Positions 24,663-34,163 of a DNA stretch of 64,000 nucleotides are shown one piece after another. Below the pieces are notes generated by a model. That model saw only the letters and a list, made by a program, of their open reading frames with translations, ran no database searches and was not told the DNA's origin. Within the stretch, counting starts at the first letter, position 1; every line of letters begins with the position of its first letter. The stretch covers positions 50,127 through 114,126 of the forward strand of contig JAAWBS010000037.1 of NCBI GenBank assembly GCA_022792815.1. Reading direction: 5' to 3'. This DNA comes from Hungatella sp. Its GTDB lineage: Bacteria > Bacillota > Clostridia > Lachnospirales > Lachnospiraceae. The translations under genes and the position numbers were made by a program.

Positions 24663-27659
24663 CTACCCCAGCAGATACCCATAATCCCGGCACACGGTCT
24701 CCATGATCCGGCACAGTTCCTCCGGAATCCTTCCGTCCGGCTCCTTGGCCTTCACCACATACTCATGTCCCAGATATCGGACCCGGCACGTCGTCTCCTC
24801 CCGGTCCAGCACCACGAAACCCTGGTTTTTGCTGTCCCCGAAATCCCTCTCATCGGCAAAGAGCGTAAACTTATCCAGGTAAGGGGCGCTGTCGTAGGGG
24901 CAGAAGCTTCGGCAGTTTCCGCACTCATTGCACATAAAGTCCGCATGGATGATCTGATGTCTCTCCATCCCCGGCACCACAATGGCTATATTGGCCCGGT
25001 TAGGACAGGCCTCCACGCAGTTCTCGCAGATGTCGGAGCAGCCCAGGCACCGCCCGCTCTCCTTCTTGTCAGCCCTCTCCTCCACAAGGACTCCTCTCCG
25101 ACCGTAAAGACCGGACAGATCCGCTGCCTTGTCGTCAAAATCCCGGGCAGCCGGAGCTTTTAGAATCGCCTCCGCCGCCTTTTTGGCATCCCTCATGGCC
25201 TCCACCACCGTGGCCGGTCCCCCCAGGCCGTCTCCGACCACATAGACTCCCTCCACGCTGGTTTCTAAGGTGTTCTGGTTCACAACGGCTCTTCCCCGGT
25301 CGTCGACCGCGATTCCCCAGGATTTCAGAAGCTCCACGTCCACCTTCTCGCCCACTGCCCCGATGACGACGTCAGCCAAAACCTCCTCCGTCTCCCCGGT
25401 GGCTTCCACTCCTCTTCTGCCGGATTCGTCCGGATCCGACAGCCTCATCACCTGGCACAAAAGCCGTCCGCCTGTCAGCTTCACCGGAGCCAGAAGCTCT
25501 TTAAACTCCACTCCGTCCTCCAGGGCCATCTTAAGCTCCTCTCCGTCCGCCGGCATATACCGCTTGGTCCTCCGATACACCAGATACACATGTTCCACGC
25601 CCGTGGTCCTCTTGGCCGCCCTGGCCGTGTCCATGGCCGTGTTGCCGCCTCCGATGACCACAACGTGGGATCCCAGATCCACATGGCCGTCCTTCTCCTT
25701 AAACTCTGCCAGGAAATCAAGGGCGTTTCTCACCTCCCCTTCCTCCAGCCTCAGAGTCCCGGGCTTGGAGGCGCCCATGGCCAGAATCACCCGGTCAAAT
25801 CCCTGATCCCTCAGCTCCTGGATGCTCTCCACCCTGGTATTCAGCCGCACCTGGGCCCCGTAAGCCGTCACCAGGGCCGCGTCTTTCCCGATGGCCTCAT
25901 CTCCGATGCGGAATCCGGGAATCACATGCTTCACCACTCCCCCCAGACTTCCGGTCTTCTCAAAAATCACGGCAGGCATCCCGTTCTTCGTCAGATAGTA
26001 GGCCGCCGCCATACCTGCCGGGCCTCCTCCCACGACGGCCGTCTTAGGCCCTGCCAGCTCCTTCTTCTTTCCGGCCACAGTCTCCATCACCTTATCATAC
26101 CCCTTCCTGGCGCACTCCAGCTTCACCCGGCGGATGTTGACCGGCTCCTCGTAGAAATTCCGGCTGCACCGGCTCATACAGTTGTGGGCGCAGATGGTTC
26201 CCGTGATAAAGGGAAGGGGATTCTTCTCCGCGATCACCTCCAGGGCCTCCTCGTACCGGTCCTCCCCGGCCAGCTGGAGGTAGGCGGTAATGTCCTGATG
26301 GATCGGGCAGCCCTCCTTGCAGGGCGCAAAGAAACAGTCGCTCAGAGGAACCTGCCGCTTCACCTTCCTGGAGGGCAGAGGCTTTCCGTCTTTCACATGG
26401 CGGGGGTGAGAGACGGCCTCACAGGCGATCTTCTTCGCCTTCTCCACGTCCACCCCGGCAAACACGGCGCCCTCCTGATTCAAAAGTTGGGCCATCTGAC
26501 CAAGTCTTTGATACCCGCCCGGCTTCAGCAGCGTGGTGGCCACCGTCACCGGCCAGATTCCCGCATCCACGATCTCTTTTATATTGAAGAAATCCGCTCC
26601 GCCGGAGTAGGAGATCCGCAGCCTCCCCCCAAACTCCCCGGCCAGCTTTGCCGCCAGAGAGACAGACAGGGGATACAGAGATTTTCCCGACATGTACATC
26701 TCCTCGCTGGGCAGCTCCCTCTGCTTTACGTCCACCGGGAAAGTGTTGCTGATCTTCACCCCGAACTCCAGCCCCTTCTCCTCTGCCAGGGCCATAAGCC
26801 TTTCAAGCATAGGAACCGCGTCCTTGTACTGAAGATCGTCCAGGAAATGGAAATCCCCGAAAGCCACATAGTCATACCCCATGGCGTCCATGGTCTCCCT
26901 GGCAAACTCATACCCAAGAAGGGTAGGGTTGCATTTGATAAAGGTGTGAAGCCCTTTCTCTTCTATGAGATACACGGCGATCCGTTCAATCTCCTGGGGC
27001 GGGCAGCCGTGAAGCGTGGACAGGGTAACCGAGTTGCAGATTCGGGAAGAGATTCCCTCCACGTCCTCCCGGGTCACACGGTCAAACAAGTGGAGATTCT
27101 CAAGAAGCCAGTCCCTGCATTCGCCAAAGACCCTGTCTTCTGCCGCCTCCATCATAGTGTCAATAAACGTGTTCACCTTGGGAGATTTGATCCCTTCCAG
27201 GTCATAGCCCACGCTCATGTTAAACCGGAACCCGTCCATGCTCCCCAGCCCATACTCCTTCGCCATCACATGGAGCAGAAACCAGGCCTTGATGTACTCT
27301 GCCTGAGCCTGGGGCACATACAGCTCTGTGGACCACTCGCAGTTGTAGCACTCGTCATCCGCCTTGATACAGGGCTTTGCCACCGGCAGGTCCTCCCCGT
27401 CGATGATCTGCACCGTCTTCAGCTCAAAGAACCGGCTGCCTCCATAGTAGGCTGCCGCGAGATTCTGGGCCAGCTGCGTGTGAGGCCCCGCCGCCGGCCC
27501 CAGGGGAGTCTCCAGCTTCCTCCCGAAGATCGACCGGTTATACCTCTCCTCAGCCACAAATCCCCGCTGCACTCCAAACACGGTTCCGCTCTCTTTTCTC
27601 TCAGTCATCATCCATCTCACCAGCTGGGGAAACGGAATCGGGGTCATACGATCTGACAT
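24663..27659 (-). CDS. ygfK: YgfK, putative selenate-reductase-like Fe-S flavoprotein
   Basis: The 998-residue protein matches YgfK (E. coli about 1032). It has an N-terminal dihydroorotate-dehydrogenase-like barrel (FGVQRGFVAEERY, SYSGGADFFN). A glutamate-synthase-small-chain-like part follows, with Cys motif CKEGCPIHQD, the FAD site VVGGGPAGMAAAYYLTKNG and the NADPH site VVIGGGNTAMD. Two 4Fe-4S motifs close the protein (CLGCSDICENCVEACP and CNECGNCRSFCP). The frame is open to 27854, but GGAGGACATTATC precedes the ATG at 27659. YgfK is needed for anaerobic purine/urate breakdown and probably reduces the ring. It follows ssnA by 124 bases. Confidence 0.96.
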   Translation of the reverse strand: MSDRMTPIPFPQLVRWMMTERKESGTVFGVQRGFVAEERYNRSIFGRKLETPLGPAAGPHTQLAQNLAAAYYGGSRFFELKTVQIIDGEDLPVAKPCIKADDECYNCEWSTELYVPQAQAEYIKAWFLLHVMAKEYGLGSMDGFRFNMSVGYDLEGIKSPKVNTFIDTMMEAAEDRVFGECRDWLLENLHLFDRVTREDVEGISSRICNSVTLSTLHGCPPQEIERIAVYLIEEKGLHTFIKCNPTLLGYEFARETMDAMGYDYVAFGDFHFLDDLQYKDAVPMLERLMALAEEKGLEFGVKISNTFPVDVKQRELPSEEMYMSGKSLYPLSVSLAAKLAGEFGGRLRISYSGGADFFNIKEIVDAGIWPVTVATTLLKPGGYQRLGQMAQLLNQEGAVFAGVDVEKAKKIACEAVSHPRHVKDGKPLPSRKVKRQVPLSDCFFAPCKEGCPIHQDITAYLQLAGEDRYEEALEVIAEKNPLPFITGTICAHNCMSRCSRNFYEEPVNIRRVKLECARKGYDKVMETVAGKKKELAGPKTAVVGGGPAGMAAAYYLTKNGMPAVIFEKTGSLGGVVKHVIPGFRIGDEAIGKDAALVTAYGAQVRLNTRVESIQELRDQGFDRVILAMGASKPGTLRLEEGEVRNALDFLAEFKEKDGHVDLGSHVVVIGGGNTAMDTARAAKRTTGVEHVYLVYRRTKRYMPADGEELKMALEDGVEFKELLAPVKLTGGRLLCQVMRLSDPDESGRRGVEATGETEEVLADVVIGAVGEKVDVELLKSWGIAVDDRGRAVVNQNTLETSVEGVYVVGDGLGGPATVVEAMRDAKKAAEAILKAPAARDFDDKAADLSGLYGRRGVLVEERADKKESGRCLGCSDICENCVEACPNRANIAIVVPGMERHQIIHADFMCNECGNCRSFCPYDSAPYLDKFTLFADERDFGDSKNQGFVVLDREETTCRVRYLGHEYVVKAKEPDGRIPEELCRIMETVCRDYGYLLG

Positions 27660-27783
27660 GATAATGTCCTCCTTAATATTTAGTCGTTTTTGTCCAGGAT
27701 GGCGGCAGACGGTCCGGCAGACCAGGCTTTGTGGGGAATCTATGGCTAGAATGTTCTCACAGCCCGCCCTCCTCCGCCCGCCT

Positions 27784-29115
27784 TCACCCGTTAATGCTTC
27801 TCTCCAGTTCCTTTGCCGCCTGCCTGCAGTCGGCCATGATCTTCTCCTCATCAAGATCCGCGAGAACCCGGTCCTTCATCAGCACCTTCCCGCCTGCCAC
27901 CGTCGTCACCACGCTTCTCCCGCTCATGCCGAAAAGCACATGACTGTTTACATTGTTCTCGTCCATGGGAGTCAGGGGAATGTAGTCCAGGACGATGACG
28001 TCCGCCGCCGCCCCCTCCTTCAGCACTCCCAGGGGCCGGTCAAAATACCTGGCCGCAATCCCGGCGTTGTTCTCAAACAGCATGAGCGGCACCTCGCTCC
28101 AGGCCGCGTTGGCATCGCACAGGTGATGTTTGTGGAGCACATTGGCCACCTTGTAGGACTCCAGCATGTCGTGGGTGTAGCCGTCGGTCCCAAGGCCGGT
28201 CAGCACCCCTGTATGTACCAGTTCCATGGTGGGGGGACAGCCGCAGGCGTTGCCCATGTTGGACTCCGGGTTGTGAACCACGCAGGTATCCGTCTCTCTC
28301 AGAAGCTCCATCTCGTGCTTATTGATGTAGATACAGTGAGCCGCCAGGGATTTCTCCCCCAGAATTCCCCGGTCCATCAGACGGTCGATGATCCGCTTGC
28401 CGTGAACCCTGAGACAGGCGTGAAGATCCTCGATGCCCTCCGCCACATGGATGTGATACCCGGCTCCGGACGGCTTGTGGGCGGCGCACAGCTCCATGGT
28501 CTTGTCGGAGATCGTAAAGGAGGCGTGCATCCCCATCATCCCCGCGATCATGCCGCTGTCGTCTGCCTGTGCATGGCGGATGAACGCTTCATTTTCCAGC
28601 ACAGACTCCCTGGCTTTGTCCTCCCCGTCACGGTCCGAAACCTCATAGCACAGGCAGCTTCGGATTCCCGCCTTCTTCGCCGCCTCCTCAATCCGAAACA
28701 GAGACCCGCCGATGTGTCCGAAACTGGCATGGTGGTCGAATATGGTGGTGACTCCGTTCTTAATACAGTCTATATATGTGGCCACAGCGCTCAAATAGGT
28801 CTGTTCCAGGGTCAAATGTCTGTCGATGGTCCACCACATCCCGTCCAGAATGTCCAGAAATCCCCTGGGATGATACCCATGGATACTGAGCCCTCTGGCA
28901 AATGCACTGTAAATGTGCTCATGGATATTGATGAACGCCGGCATGATCACCCCGCCCCTGGCATCGATCCACTCCCCCTCGGGGTATTCTCTCCTCATCT
29001 GGTCCGTCTGGCCGACTCTGACGATCTCCGGTCCGTCCAGGACCACTGCGCCATTCTCCATAAACGGCCGGTCCTTGTCTCTGGTCACCAGCCTTCCGTT
29101 ACCGATCACAATCAT
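27784..29115 (-). CDS. ssnA: SsnA, putative aminohydrolase
   Basis: The 443-residue amidohydrolase-superfamily protein equals E. coli SsnA (442) in length. It has the metal motif FINIHEHIYSAFARG (about 60) and later GYHIHVAEG and LGTDGYTHDM. It should deaminate or hydrolyse a purine-derived ring. AGGGAGAAGCT precedes the ATG. It is the first gene of the minus-strand arm and is divergent from the YheO-like regulator, an arrangement also seen in other purine clusters. Confidence 0.95.
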   Translation of the reverse strand: MIVIGNGRLVTRDKDRPFMENGAVVLDGPEIVRVGQTDQMRREYPEGEWIDARGGVIMPAFINIHEHIYSAFARGLSIHGYHPRGFLDILDGMWWTIDRHLTLEQTYLSAVATYIDCIKNGVTTIFDHHASFGHIGGSLFRIEEAAKKAGIRSCLCYEVSDRDGEDKARESVLENEAFIRHAQADDSGMIAGMMGMHASFTISDKTMELCAAHKPSGAGYHIHVAEGIEDLHACLRVHGKRIIDRLMDRGILGEKSLAAHCIYINKHEMELLRETDTCVVHNPESNMGNACGCPPTMELVHTGVLTGLGTDGYTHDMLESYKVANVLHKHHLCDANAAWSEVPLMLFENNAGIAARYFDRPLGVLKEGAAADVIVLDYIPLTPMDENNVNSHVLFGMSGRSVVTTVAGGKVLMKDRVLADLDEEKIMADCRQAAKELERSING

Positions 29116-29437
29116 AGCTTCTCCCTTCCGCCACCTTACCGGCTCACCTTCCTAAATTTTTTCAGTTTTCCTAATTTAAATTTTGCACACAACGATCCTG
29201 CCGGGGCCCCGGAACAATTAGAATATTCTATGCAATTTAGAAGATTTTCCAATCTCCTCTTATACAGAATGCACTACATTTGCTCTGCTGCCATCAATAT
29301 ATCATTGTTAATCAGAAAAAGCAAGCAGAAAATACAAAAATTTTTAGATCGCCTAAAAAATTTTTAGAAAACACTTGATTTCTATTTTTTTTGTGGTATG
29401 ATGGACTCATGAACAAAGCGTAAAGGAGGTATGACAC
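29116..29437. promoter_or_regulatory. Divergent control region of the purine cluster
   Basis: These 322 bases hold no gene. They contain three palindromes: CCGGGGCCCCGG (29201-29212), AGAATATTCT (29220-29229) and the near-palindrome CTAAAAAATTTTTAG (29353-29367), the last just upstream of the regulator promoter. Any of them could be an operator for the YheO-like protein or another regulator. I could not assign the ssnA promoter with confidence. Confidence 0.55.
29375..29402 (+). promoter_or_regulatory. Promoter of the YheO-like regulator and ygeX
   Basis: TTGATT (29375-29380) and TATGAT (29397-29402) are 16 bases apart, 35 bases before the start codon, which has AAAGGAGG upstream. Confidence 0.7.
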
Positions 29438-30094
29438 ATGGATAACCTGGAACTGCTGAGACAGCTGGCCCACGGTATTGCCTCCCAGTTCGGCACTTCC
29501 TGCGAGGTGGTCATTCACGACCTGAAGCAGGAAGACTTGGAAAGCTCCATTGTACATATTGAAAATGGACACATCAGCAGCCGCAAGCTGGGGGACGGTC
29601 CTTCCGGGATCGTGCTGGAGACCCTGACCAGGGACCAGTCACAGATCACCGACCGGCTCTCCTATCTGACCAGAACCGACGACGGGCGGATCTTAAAGTC
29701 CAGCACCCTGTACATCCGGGACGAGGACCAGAGCATCCGATACATCTTCGCCTTAAACTACGACATCACGGGTCTCATCACCATGGACCAGGCTTTAAAA
29801 TCCCTGATCGCCACAGAGGAGACCGAGGACAGACAGCCTAGCCGGATCACCACCAATGTAAATGATCTTCTGGACTCTCTCATCCAACAGTCGGTGGAGC
29901 TGGTGGGAAAACCGGTGGCTCTCATGACCAAGGACGACAAGGTGACCGCTGTCCGCTACTTAAACGACGCAGGCGCTTTCCTCATCACCAAGTCCGGCGA
30001 CAAGGTTTCTTCCTATTTCGGAATATCCAAGTTTACGCTCTACAGCTATTTAGATTCAGGAAAAGATGCAAAAAGTAAGAAGATGGAGGGATGA
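29438..30094 (+). CDS. YheO-like PAS/HTH transcriptional regulator
   Basis: The 218-residue protein has an N-terminal YheO-type PAS domain (PF08348; about 5-120, with SQFGTSCEVVIHDLKQED). The C-terminal helix-turn-helix (PF13309; about 150-212) ends GISKFTLYSYLD. Proteins of this family often control neighbouring amino-acid or purine genes (DauR is a known relative). Its stop overlaps an ATG just before ygeX, so it is co-transcribed with ygeX. Divergent placement from ssnA makes it the likely regulator of the whole cluster. Confidence 0.9.
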   Translation: MDNLELLRQLAHGIASQFGTSCEVVIHDLKQEDLESSIVHIENGHISSRKLGDGPSGIVLETLTRDQSQITDRLSYLTRTDDGRILKSSTLYIRDEDQSIRYIFALNYDITGLITMDQALKSLIATEETEDRQPSRITTNVNDLLDSLIQQSVELVGKPVALMTKDDKVTAVRYLNDAGAFLITKSGDKVSSYFGISKFTLYSYLDSGKDAKSKKMEG

Positions 30095-30096
30095 TT

Positions 30097-31302
30097 ATGG
30101 AACCAATCAAGTGGGCCAAAAACCACATGCCCAAGACCTCGGACCTGCAATTGCAGGTCATGGCTCTGTCCCAGGTGGAAAAAGCCAGAGCATTTCACGA
30201 GAGTTTTCCCCAGTACGCCCGGACTCCTCTGGCCAAGCTGGATCAGATGGCAAAGCACTTAGGGCTGGGGGAAGTCTATGTCAAGGACGAATCCTACCGT
30301 TTCGGCCTCAACGCCTTCAAGGTGCTGGGCGGCTCCTTCGCCATGGCCCGCTACATCGCCTCTGAGACCGGCAGGGACGTGGCAGAACTTCCTTACTCCG
30401 TCCTCACCTCCGACAAACTCCGGGAAGAGTTCGGTCAGGCCACATTCTTCACCGCCACCGACGGCAACCACGGCCGGGGAGTGGCCTGGGCGGCAGCCAG
30501 ACTCAGACAGAAGGCAGTGGTCCACATGCCCGTGGGCACCACCCAGACCCGTCTGGAGAATATCAGAAAAGAGGGGGCTCAGGTGGACATTACCGACATG
30601 AACTACGACGACTGCGTGCGCCTGGCCGCCAGGGAAGCCGGGGAGACCCCGAGAGGCGTCATCATCCAGGACACTGCCTGGGACGGCTACGAGGAGATCC
30701 CCGCCTGGATCATGCAGGGCTACGGCACCATGGCCATGGAGGCTGCCGATCAGCTGAAAGGCTACGGCTGCGACCGCCCCACCCACGTGTTTGTCCAGGC
30801 AGGAGTCGGCTCCCTGGCCGGCGCCGTGGTGGGATATTTCACCAACCTTTACCCGGACAATCCGCCGATCTTCGTGGTGGTGGAGGCCGAGGCTGCCGCC
30901 TGTCTCTACAAAGGAGCCGTGGCCGGGGACGGACAGATCCGTATGGTGGACGGCAGCCTGGAGACCATCATGGCCGGTCTTGCCTGCGGCGAGCCCAACA
31001 CCATCTCCTGGGACATCTTAAAGAACCATGTGTCCGTATTTACCGCTGCCCCCGACTGGGCCGCTGCCAGAGGCATGCGCATGCTGTCCGCCCCCCTAAA
31101 AGGCGATCCCCAGGTGGTATCCGGCGAATCCGGCGCCGCTCCCTTCGGAGTCCTGGCCTCCGTCATGACCATGGACGAATACAAAACACTGCGGGATTCC
31201 ATAGAACTCAACGAGAACTCCAGGGTGCTTCTGTTCTCCACGGAAGGAGACACGGACCCGGAGCGCTATCGCAGCATCGTCTGGGAAGGAAAAGAGCGCT
31301 GA
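30097..31302 (+). CDS. ygeX: Diaminopropionate ammonia-lyase (YgeX)
   Basis: The 401-residue PLP enzyme splits 2,3-diaminopropionate to pyruvate and two ammonia. The PLP lysine is in GLNAFKVLGGSFA (about 73), with ATDGNHGRGVAWAA for phosphate binding and AGVGSLAGAV. An ATG at 30091 touches the GGAGGG site, so the ATG at 30097, 6 bases away, is the better start and gives a length near E. coli YgeX (398). It overlaps the upstream regulator's end region. In the purine pathway it yields pyruvate. Confidence 0.96.
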   Translation: MEPIKWAKNHMPKTSDLQLQVMALSQVEKARAFHESFPQYARTPLAKLDQMAKHLGLGEVYVKDESYRFGLNAFKVLGGSFAMARYIASETGRDVAELPYSVLTSDKLREEFGQATFFTATDGNHGRGVAWAAARLRQKAVVHMPVGTTQTRLENIRKEGAQVDITDMNYDDCVRLAAREAGETPRGVIIQDTAWDGYEEIPAWIMQGYGTMAMEAADQLKGYGCDRPTHVFVQAGVGSLAGAVVGYFTNLYPDNPPIFVVVEAEAAACLYKGAVAGDGQIRMVDGSLETIMAGLACGEPNTISWDILKNHVSVFTAAPDWAAARGMRMLSAPLKGDPQVVSGESGAAPFGVLASVMTMDEYKTLRDSIELNENSRVLLFSTEGDTDPERYRSIVWEGKER

Positions 31303-31321
31303 CCTGCGCCGTCCGTCTCCC

Positions 31322-31361
31322 GCCTGCCGGCCCTGTCCTTCTGCCTTTCCGGCCGGCAGGC
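31322..31361 (+). terminator. Strong inverted repeat between ygeX and ygeY
   Basis: GCCTGCCGGCC (31322-31332) and GGCCGGCAGGC (31351-31361) are perfect 11-base arms. The downstream sequence AATTATTAG lacks a proper U run, so this may be a partial terminator or an RNA-stability hairpin. Confidence 0.5.
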
Positions 31362-31435
31362 AATTATTAGAAAAAAATTGTAATATATTAATATTTTAAT
31401 ATCTTAATAAATAATCACTTTCAGGAGGTATGATC

Positions 31436-32746
31436 ATGGATTTCAACAAAATCAAAGAAGCCGCCCGGTCCTACGAGAAGGACATGACCCAATTTCTGCG
31501 GGACATCGTAAAATTCCCGGGAGAGAGCTGCGACGAGAAGGCCCACATCGACCGGATCGCCCAGGAGATGAGGAAACTTGAGTTCGACAAAGTGGAGATC
31601 GACCCCATGGGCAATGTTCTGGGCTACATGGGAACCGGAACAACGCTCATCGGCTTTGACGCCCACATCGACACCGTGGGAATCGGCAACCGGAACAACT
31701 GGAACTTCGACCCTTACGAGGGCTACGAGAACGACTCCCAGATCGGCGGCCGGGGCACCTCCGACCAGCTGGGCGGGATCGTGTCCGCCGTCTACGGCGC
31801 CAGGATCATGAAGGATCTGGGGCTCTTAAACGACAAATACACGGTTCTGGTGACCGGAACGGTCCAGGAGGAGGACTGCGACGGCCTCTGCTGGCAGTAC
31901 ATCATCAACGAGGACAAGGTCCGCCCGGAATTCGTGGTGTCCACAGAGCCCACTGACGGCGGAATCTACCGGGGTCAGAGGGGCCGCATGGAGATCCGGA
32001 TCGACGTCAAGGGAGTATCCTGCCACGGCTCTGCCCCCGAGAGAGGCGACAACGCCATCTACAAGATGGCAGACATCCTCCAGGACGTCCGGGCCCTCAA
32101 CGAAAATGACGCGGCGGATACAACCGAGATCAAGGGACTTGTGAAAATGCTGGACGAGAAGTTCAATCCCCAGTGGAAGGAAGCCCGTTTCCTGGGCCGG
32201 GGCACTGTGACCACCTCCGAGATCTTCTTCACCTCACCCAGCCGCTGCGCTGTGGCCGACTCCTGCTCCGTGTCCTTAGACCGCCGCATGACCGCCGGCG
32301 AGACCTGGGAGAGCTGCCTGGAGGAGATCCGCCGGCTGCCCAACGTCAAAAAATACGGCGATGACGTCACCGTCTCCATGTACGAGTACGCCCGTCCTTC
32401 CTACAAGGGGCTCACCTACCCCATCGAGTGCTACTTCCCCACCTGGGTGATCCCTGAGGACCACAAGGTGACAAAGGCTTTGGAGGAGGCCTACAGGGGA
32501 CTTTACGGCGACAGCCGCATCGGCTCCGACGAGACTCTTGCCATGAGACAGGCTCGTCCTCTCACGGACAAATGGACCTTCTCCACCAACGGAGTGTCCA
32601 TCATGGGCCGCAACCAGATCCCCTGCATCGGATTCGGACCGGGAGCCGAGGCTCAGGCCCACGCTCCCAATGAGATCACCTGGAAACAGGACCTGGTGAC
32701 CTGCGCGGCGGTGTACGCGGCGCTGCCGGGAACGTACTGCAAGTAG
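31436..32746 (+). CDS. ygeY: YgeY, M20-family hydrolase
   Basis: The 436-residue zinc hydrolase of the M20 family has [12 protein letters not shown] (about 80) and the catalytic Glu pair in [10 protein letters not shown] (about 143). An ATG at 31430 is one base from the AGGAGG site; the ATG at 31436 has 7 bases and starts [12 protein letters not shown], matching the family. In the purine pathway YgeY probably removes a carbamoyl or ureido group before YgeX acts; the substrate is inferred, not shown. Confidence 0.95.
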   Translation: MDFNKIKEAARSYEKDMTQFLRDIVKFPGESCDEKAHIDRIAQEMRKLEFDKVEIDPMGNVLGYMGTGTTLIGFDAHIDTVGIGNRNNWNFDPYEGYENDSQIGGRGTSDQLGGIVSAVYGARIMKDLGLLNDKYTVLVTGTVQEEDCDGLCWQYIINEDKVRPEFVVSTEPTDGGIYRGQRGRMEIRIDVKGVSCHGSAPERGDNAIYKMADILQDVRALNENDAADTTEIKGLVKMLDEKFNPQWKEARFLGRGTVTTSEIFFTSPSRCAVADSCSVSLDRRMTAGETWESCLEEIRRLPNVKKYGDDVTVSMYEYARPSYKGLTYPIECYFPTWVIPEDHKVTKALEEAYRGLYGDSRIGSDETLAMRQARPLTDKWTFSTNGVSIMGRNQIPCIGFGPGAEAQAHAPNEITWKQDLVTCAAVYAALPGTYCK

Positions 32747-32857
32747 TCTTTTTGGAGAGGCCGTCCCGCGGCAGCCCGCGTAGAACGGACAGAACATTTA
32801 AAAAACGTTTCACTTAACACACGCCCCTGGAAGGGGTACTTGAAGGAGGTTATTTTT

Positions 32858-34051
32858 ATGAAAACTTTACAGGATTACATCGACAAACTGAACTCTCTGA
32901 ATTTTAAGGACATGTACAACGGCGACTTTTTCCTTACCTGGGAGAAGACGGACGAGGAGCTGGAGGCGGTGTTTACCGTGGCCGACGCGCTGCGGTTTAT
33001 GAGGGAGAACAACATTTCCACGAAGGTATTTGAAAGCGGTCTGGGCATCTCTTTGTTCCGGGACAACTCCACCCGCACCCGCTTCTCCTTCGCCTCTGCC
33101 TGCAATCTGCTGGGGCTGGAGGTTCAGGACCTGGACGAAGGGAAATCTCAGGTCGCCCACGGTGAGACCGTGAGAGAGACTGCCAACATGATCTCCTTTA
33201 TGGCTGACGTCATCGGAATCCGGGATGACATGTACATCGGCAAGGGCAACGCCTACATGCACGAGGTGGTCGATGCCGTGACCCAGGGCCACGAGGACGG
33301 GGTCCTGGAGCAGAAGCCCACTCTGGTGAACTTACAGTGCGACATCGACCACCCGACTCAGTGTATGGCTGACATGCTCCACATTATCCACGAGTTCGGC
33401 GGCATCGAGAATCTGAAGGGCAAAAAGCTGGCCATGACCTGGGCCTACTCTCCTTCCTACGGAAAGCCCCTGTCCGTTCCCCAGGGCGTGGTGGGACTGA
33501 TGACCCGCATGGGCATGGACGTGGTTCTGGCTCACCCGGAGGGCTATGAGATCATGCCCGAGGTGGAGGAAGTGGCCAGAAAGAACGCGGAAAAATCCGG
33601 CGGTTCCTTCCGGGTGTCCCACGACATGGCAGATGCCTTCCAGGATGCCGACATCGTGTACCCCAAGAGCTGGGCTCCTTTCGCGGCCATGGAGAAGCGC
33701 ACCGACCTCTACGGCAAGGGCGACTCTGACGGAATCAAGGCTCTGGAGAAAGAACTGCTGGCTCAGAACGCGGAGCACAAGGACTGGTGCTGTACCGAGG
33801 AGCTGATGAAGACCACCAGGGACGGAAAGGCTCTGTACCTCCACTGCCTGCCCGCCGACATCAACGACGTCAGCTGCAAGGACGGCGAGGTGGAGGCCTC
33901 TGTCTTCGACCGCTACCGCACTCCTCTGTACAAAGAAGCCAGCTTCAAGCCCTACATCATCGCCGCCATGATCTTCCTGGCCAAATTCGAGAATCCCGCC
34001 CAGATCTTAAAGAAGCTGGAAGAGCGGGGAATGGACAGAATCTTCAAATAG
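32858..34051 (+). CDS. ygeW: YgeW, knotted carbamoyltransferase
   Basis: The 397-residue protein matches YgeW (E. coli 396), with the carbamoyl-phosphate site STRTRFSFASACN (about 73) and HCLPADINDV near 330. The family transfers carbamoyl groups to or from an as yet uncertain acceptor; in purine catabolism it is thought to release carbamoyl phosphate for ATP synthesis. The start has GGAGGTTATTTTT upstream; a TTG frame from 32840 is less likely. It lies 111 bases after ygeY and 112 before carbamate kinase. Confidence 0.96.
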   Translation: MKTLQDYIDKLNSLNFKDMYNGDFFLTWEKTDEELEAVFTVADALRFMRENNISTKVFESGLGISLFRDNSTRTRFSFASACNLLGLEVQDLDEGKSQVAHGETVRETANMISFMADVIGIRDDMYIGKGNAYMHEVVDAVTQGHEDGVLEQKPTLVNLQCDIDHPTQCMADMLHIIHEFGGIENLKGKKLAMTWAYSPSYGKPLSVPQGVVGLMTRMGMDVVLAHPEGYEIMPEVEEVARKNAEKSGGSFRVSHDMADAFQDADIVYPKSWAPFAAMEKRTDLYGKGDSDGIKALEKELLAQNAEHKDWCCTEELMKTTRDGKALYLHCLPADINDVSCKDGEVEASVFDRYRTPLYKEASFKPYIIAAMIFLAKFENPAQILKKLEERGMDRIFK

Positions 34052-34087
34052 AGCACCGCGCCGCCTGGGCGAAGCGCGCCATAACCA

Positions 34088-34130
34088 CAGCCATGGTGAT
34101 CAGGTCCCCAAAGGCCTGATCCCATGGCTG
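34088..34130 (+). other. Intergenic hairpin between ygeW and carbamate kinase
   Basis: CAGCCATGG-T-GATCAGG pairs with CCTGATC-C-CATGGCTG (one mismatch), giving a stem of about 17 pairs. No U run follows, so RNA processing or differential stability is more likely than termination. Confidence 0.55.
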
Positions 34131-34163
34131 AAATAAAATAACCATGAGAAGGAGATCTGCTTT

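Noticed and set aside
25590..27656. Long plus-strand open frame of 688 codons opposite ygfK
   Set aside because: It mirrors ygfK on the other strand, has no ribosome site or recognisable domain, and is His/Leu/Gly-rich as expected for an antisense shadow of a GC-rich gene.
27658..29367. Plus-strand open frame of 569 codons opposite ssnA
   Set aside because: Its composition reflects antisense reading of ssnA, and it runs through the divergent promoter region.
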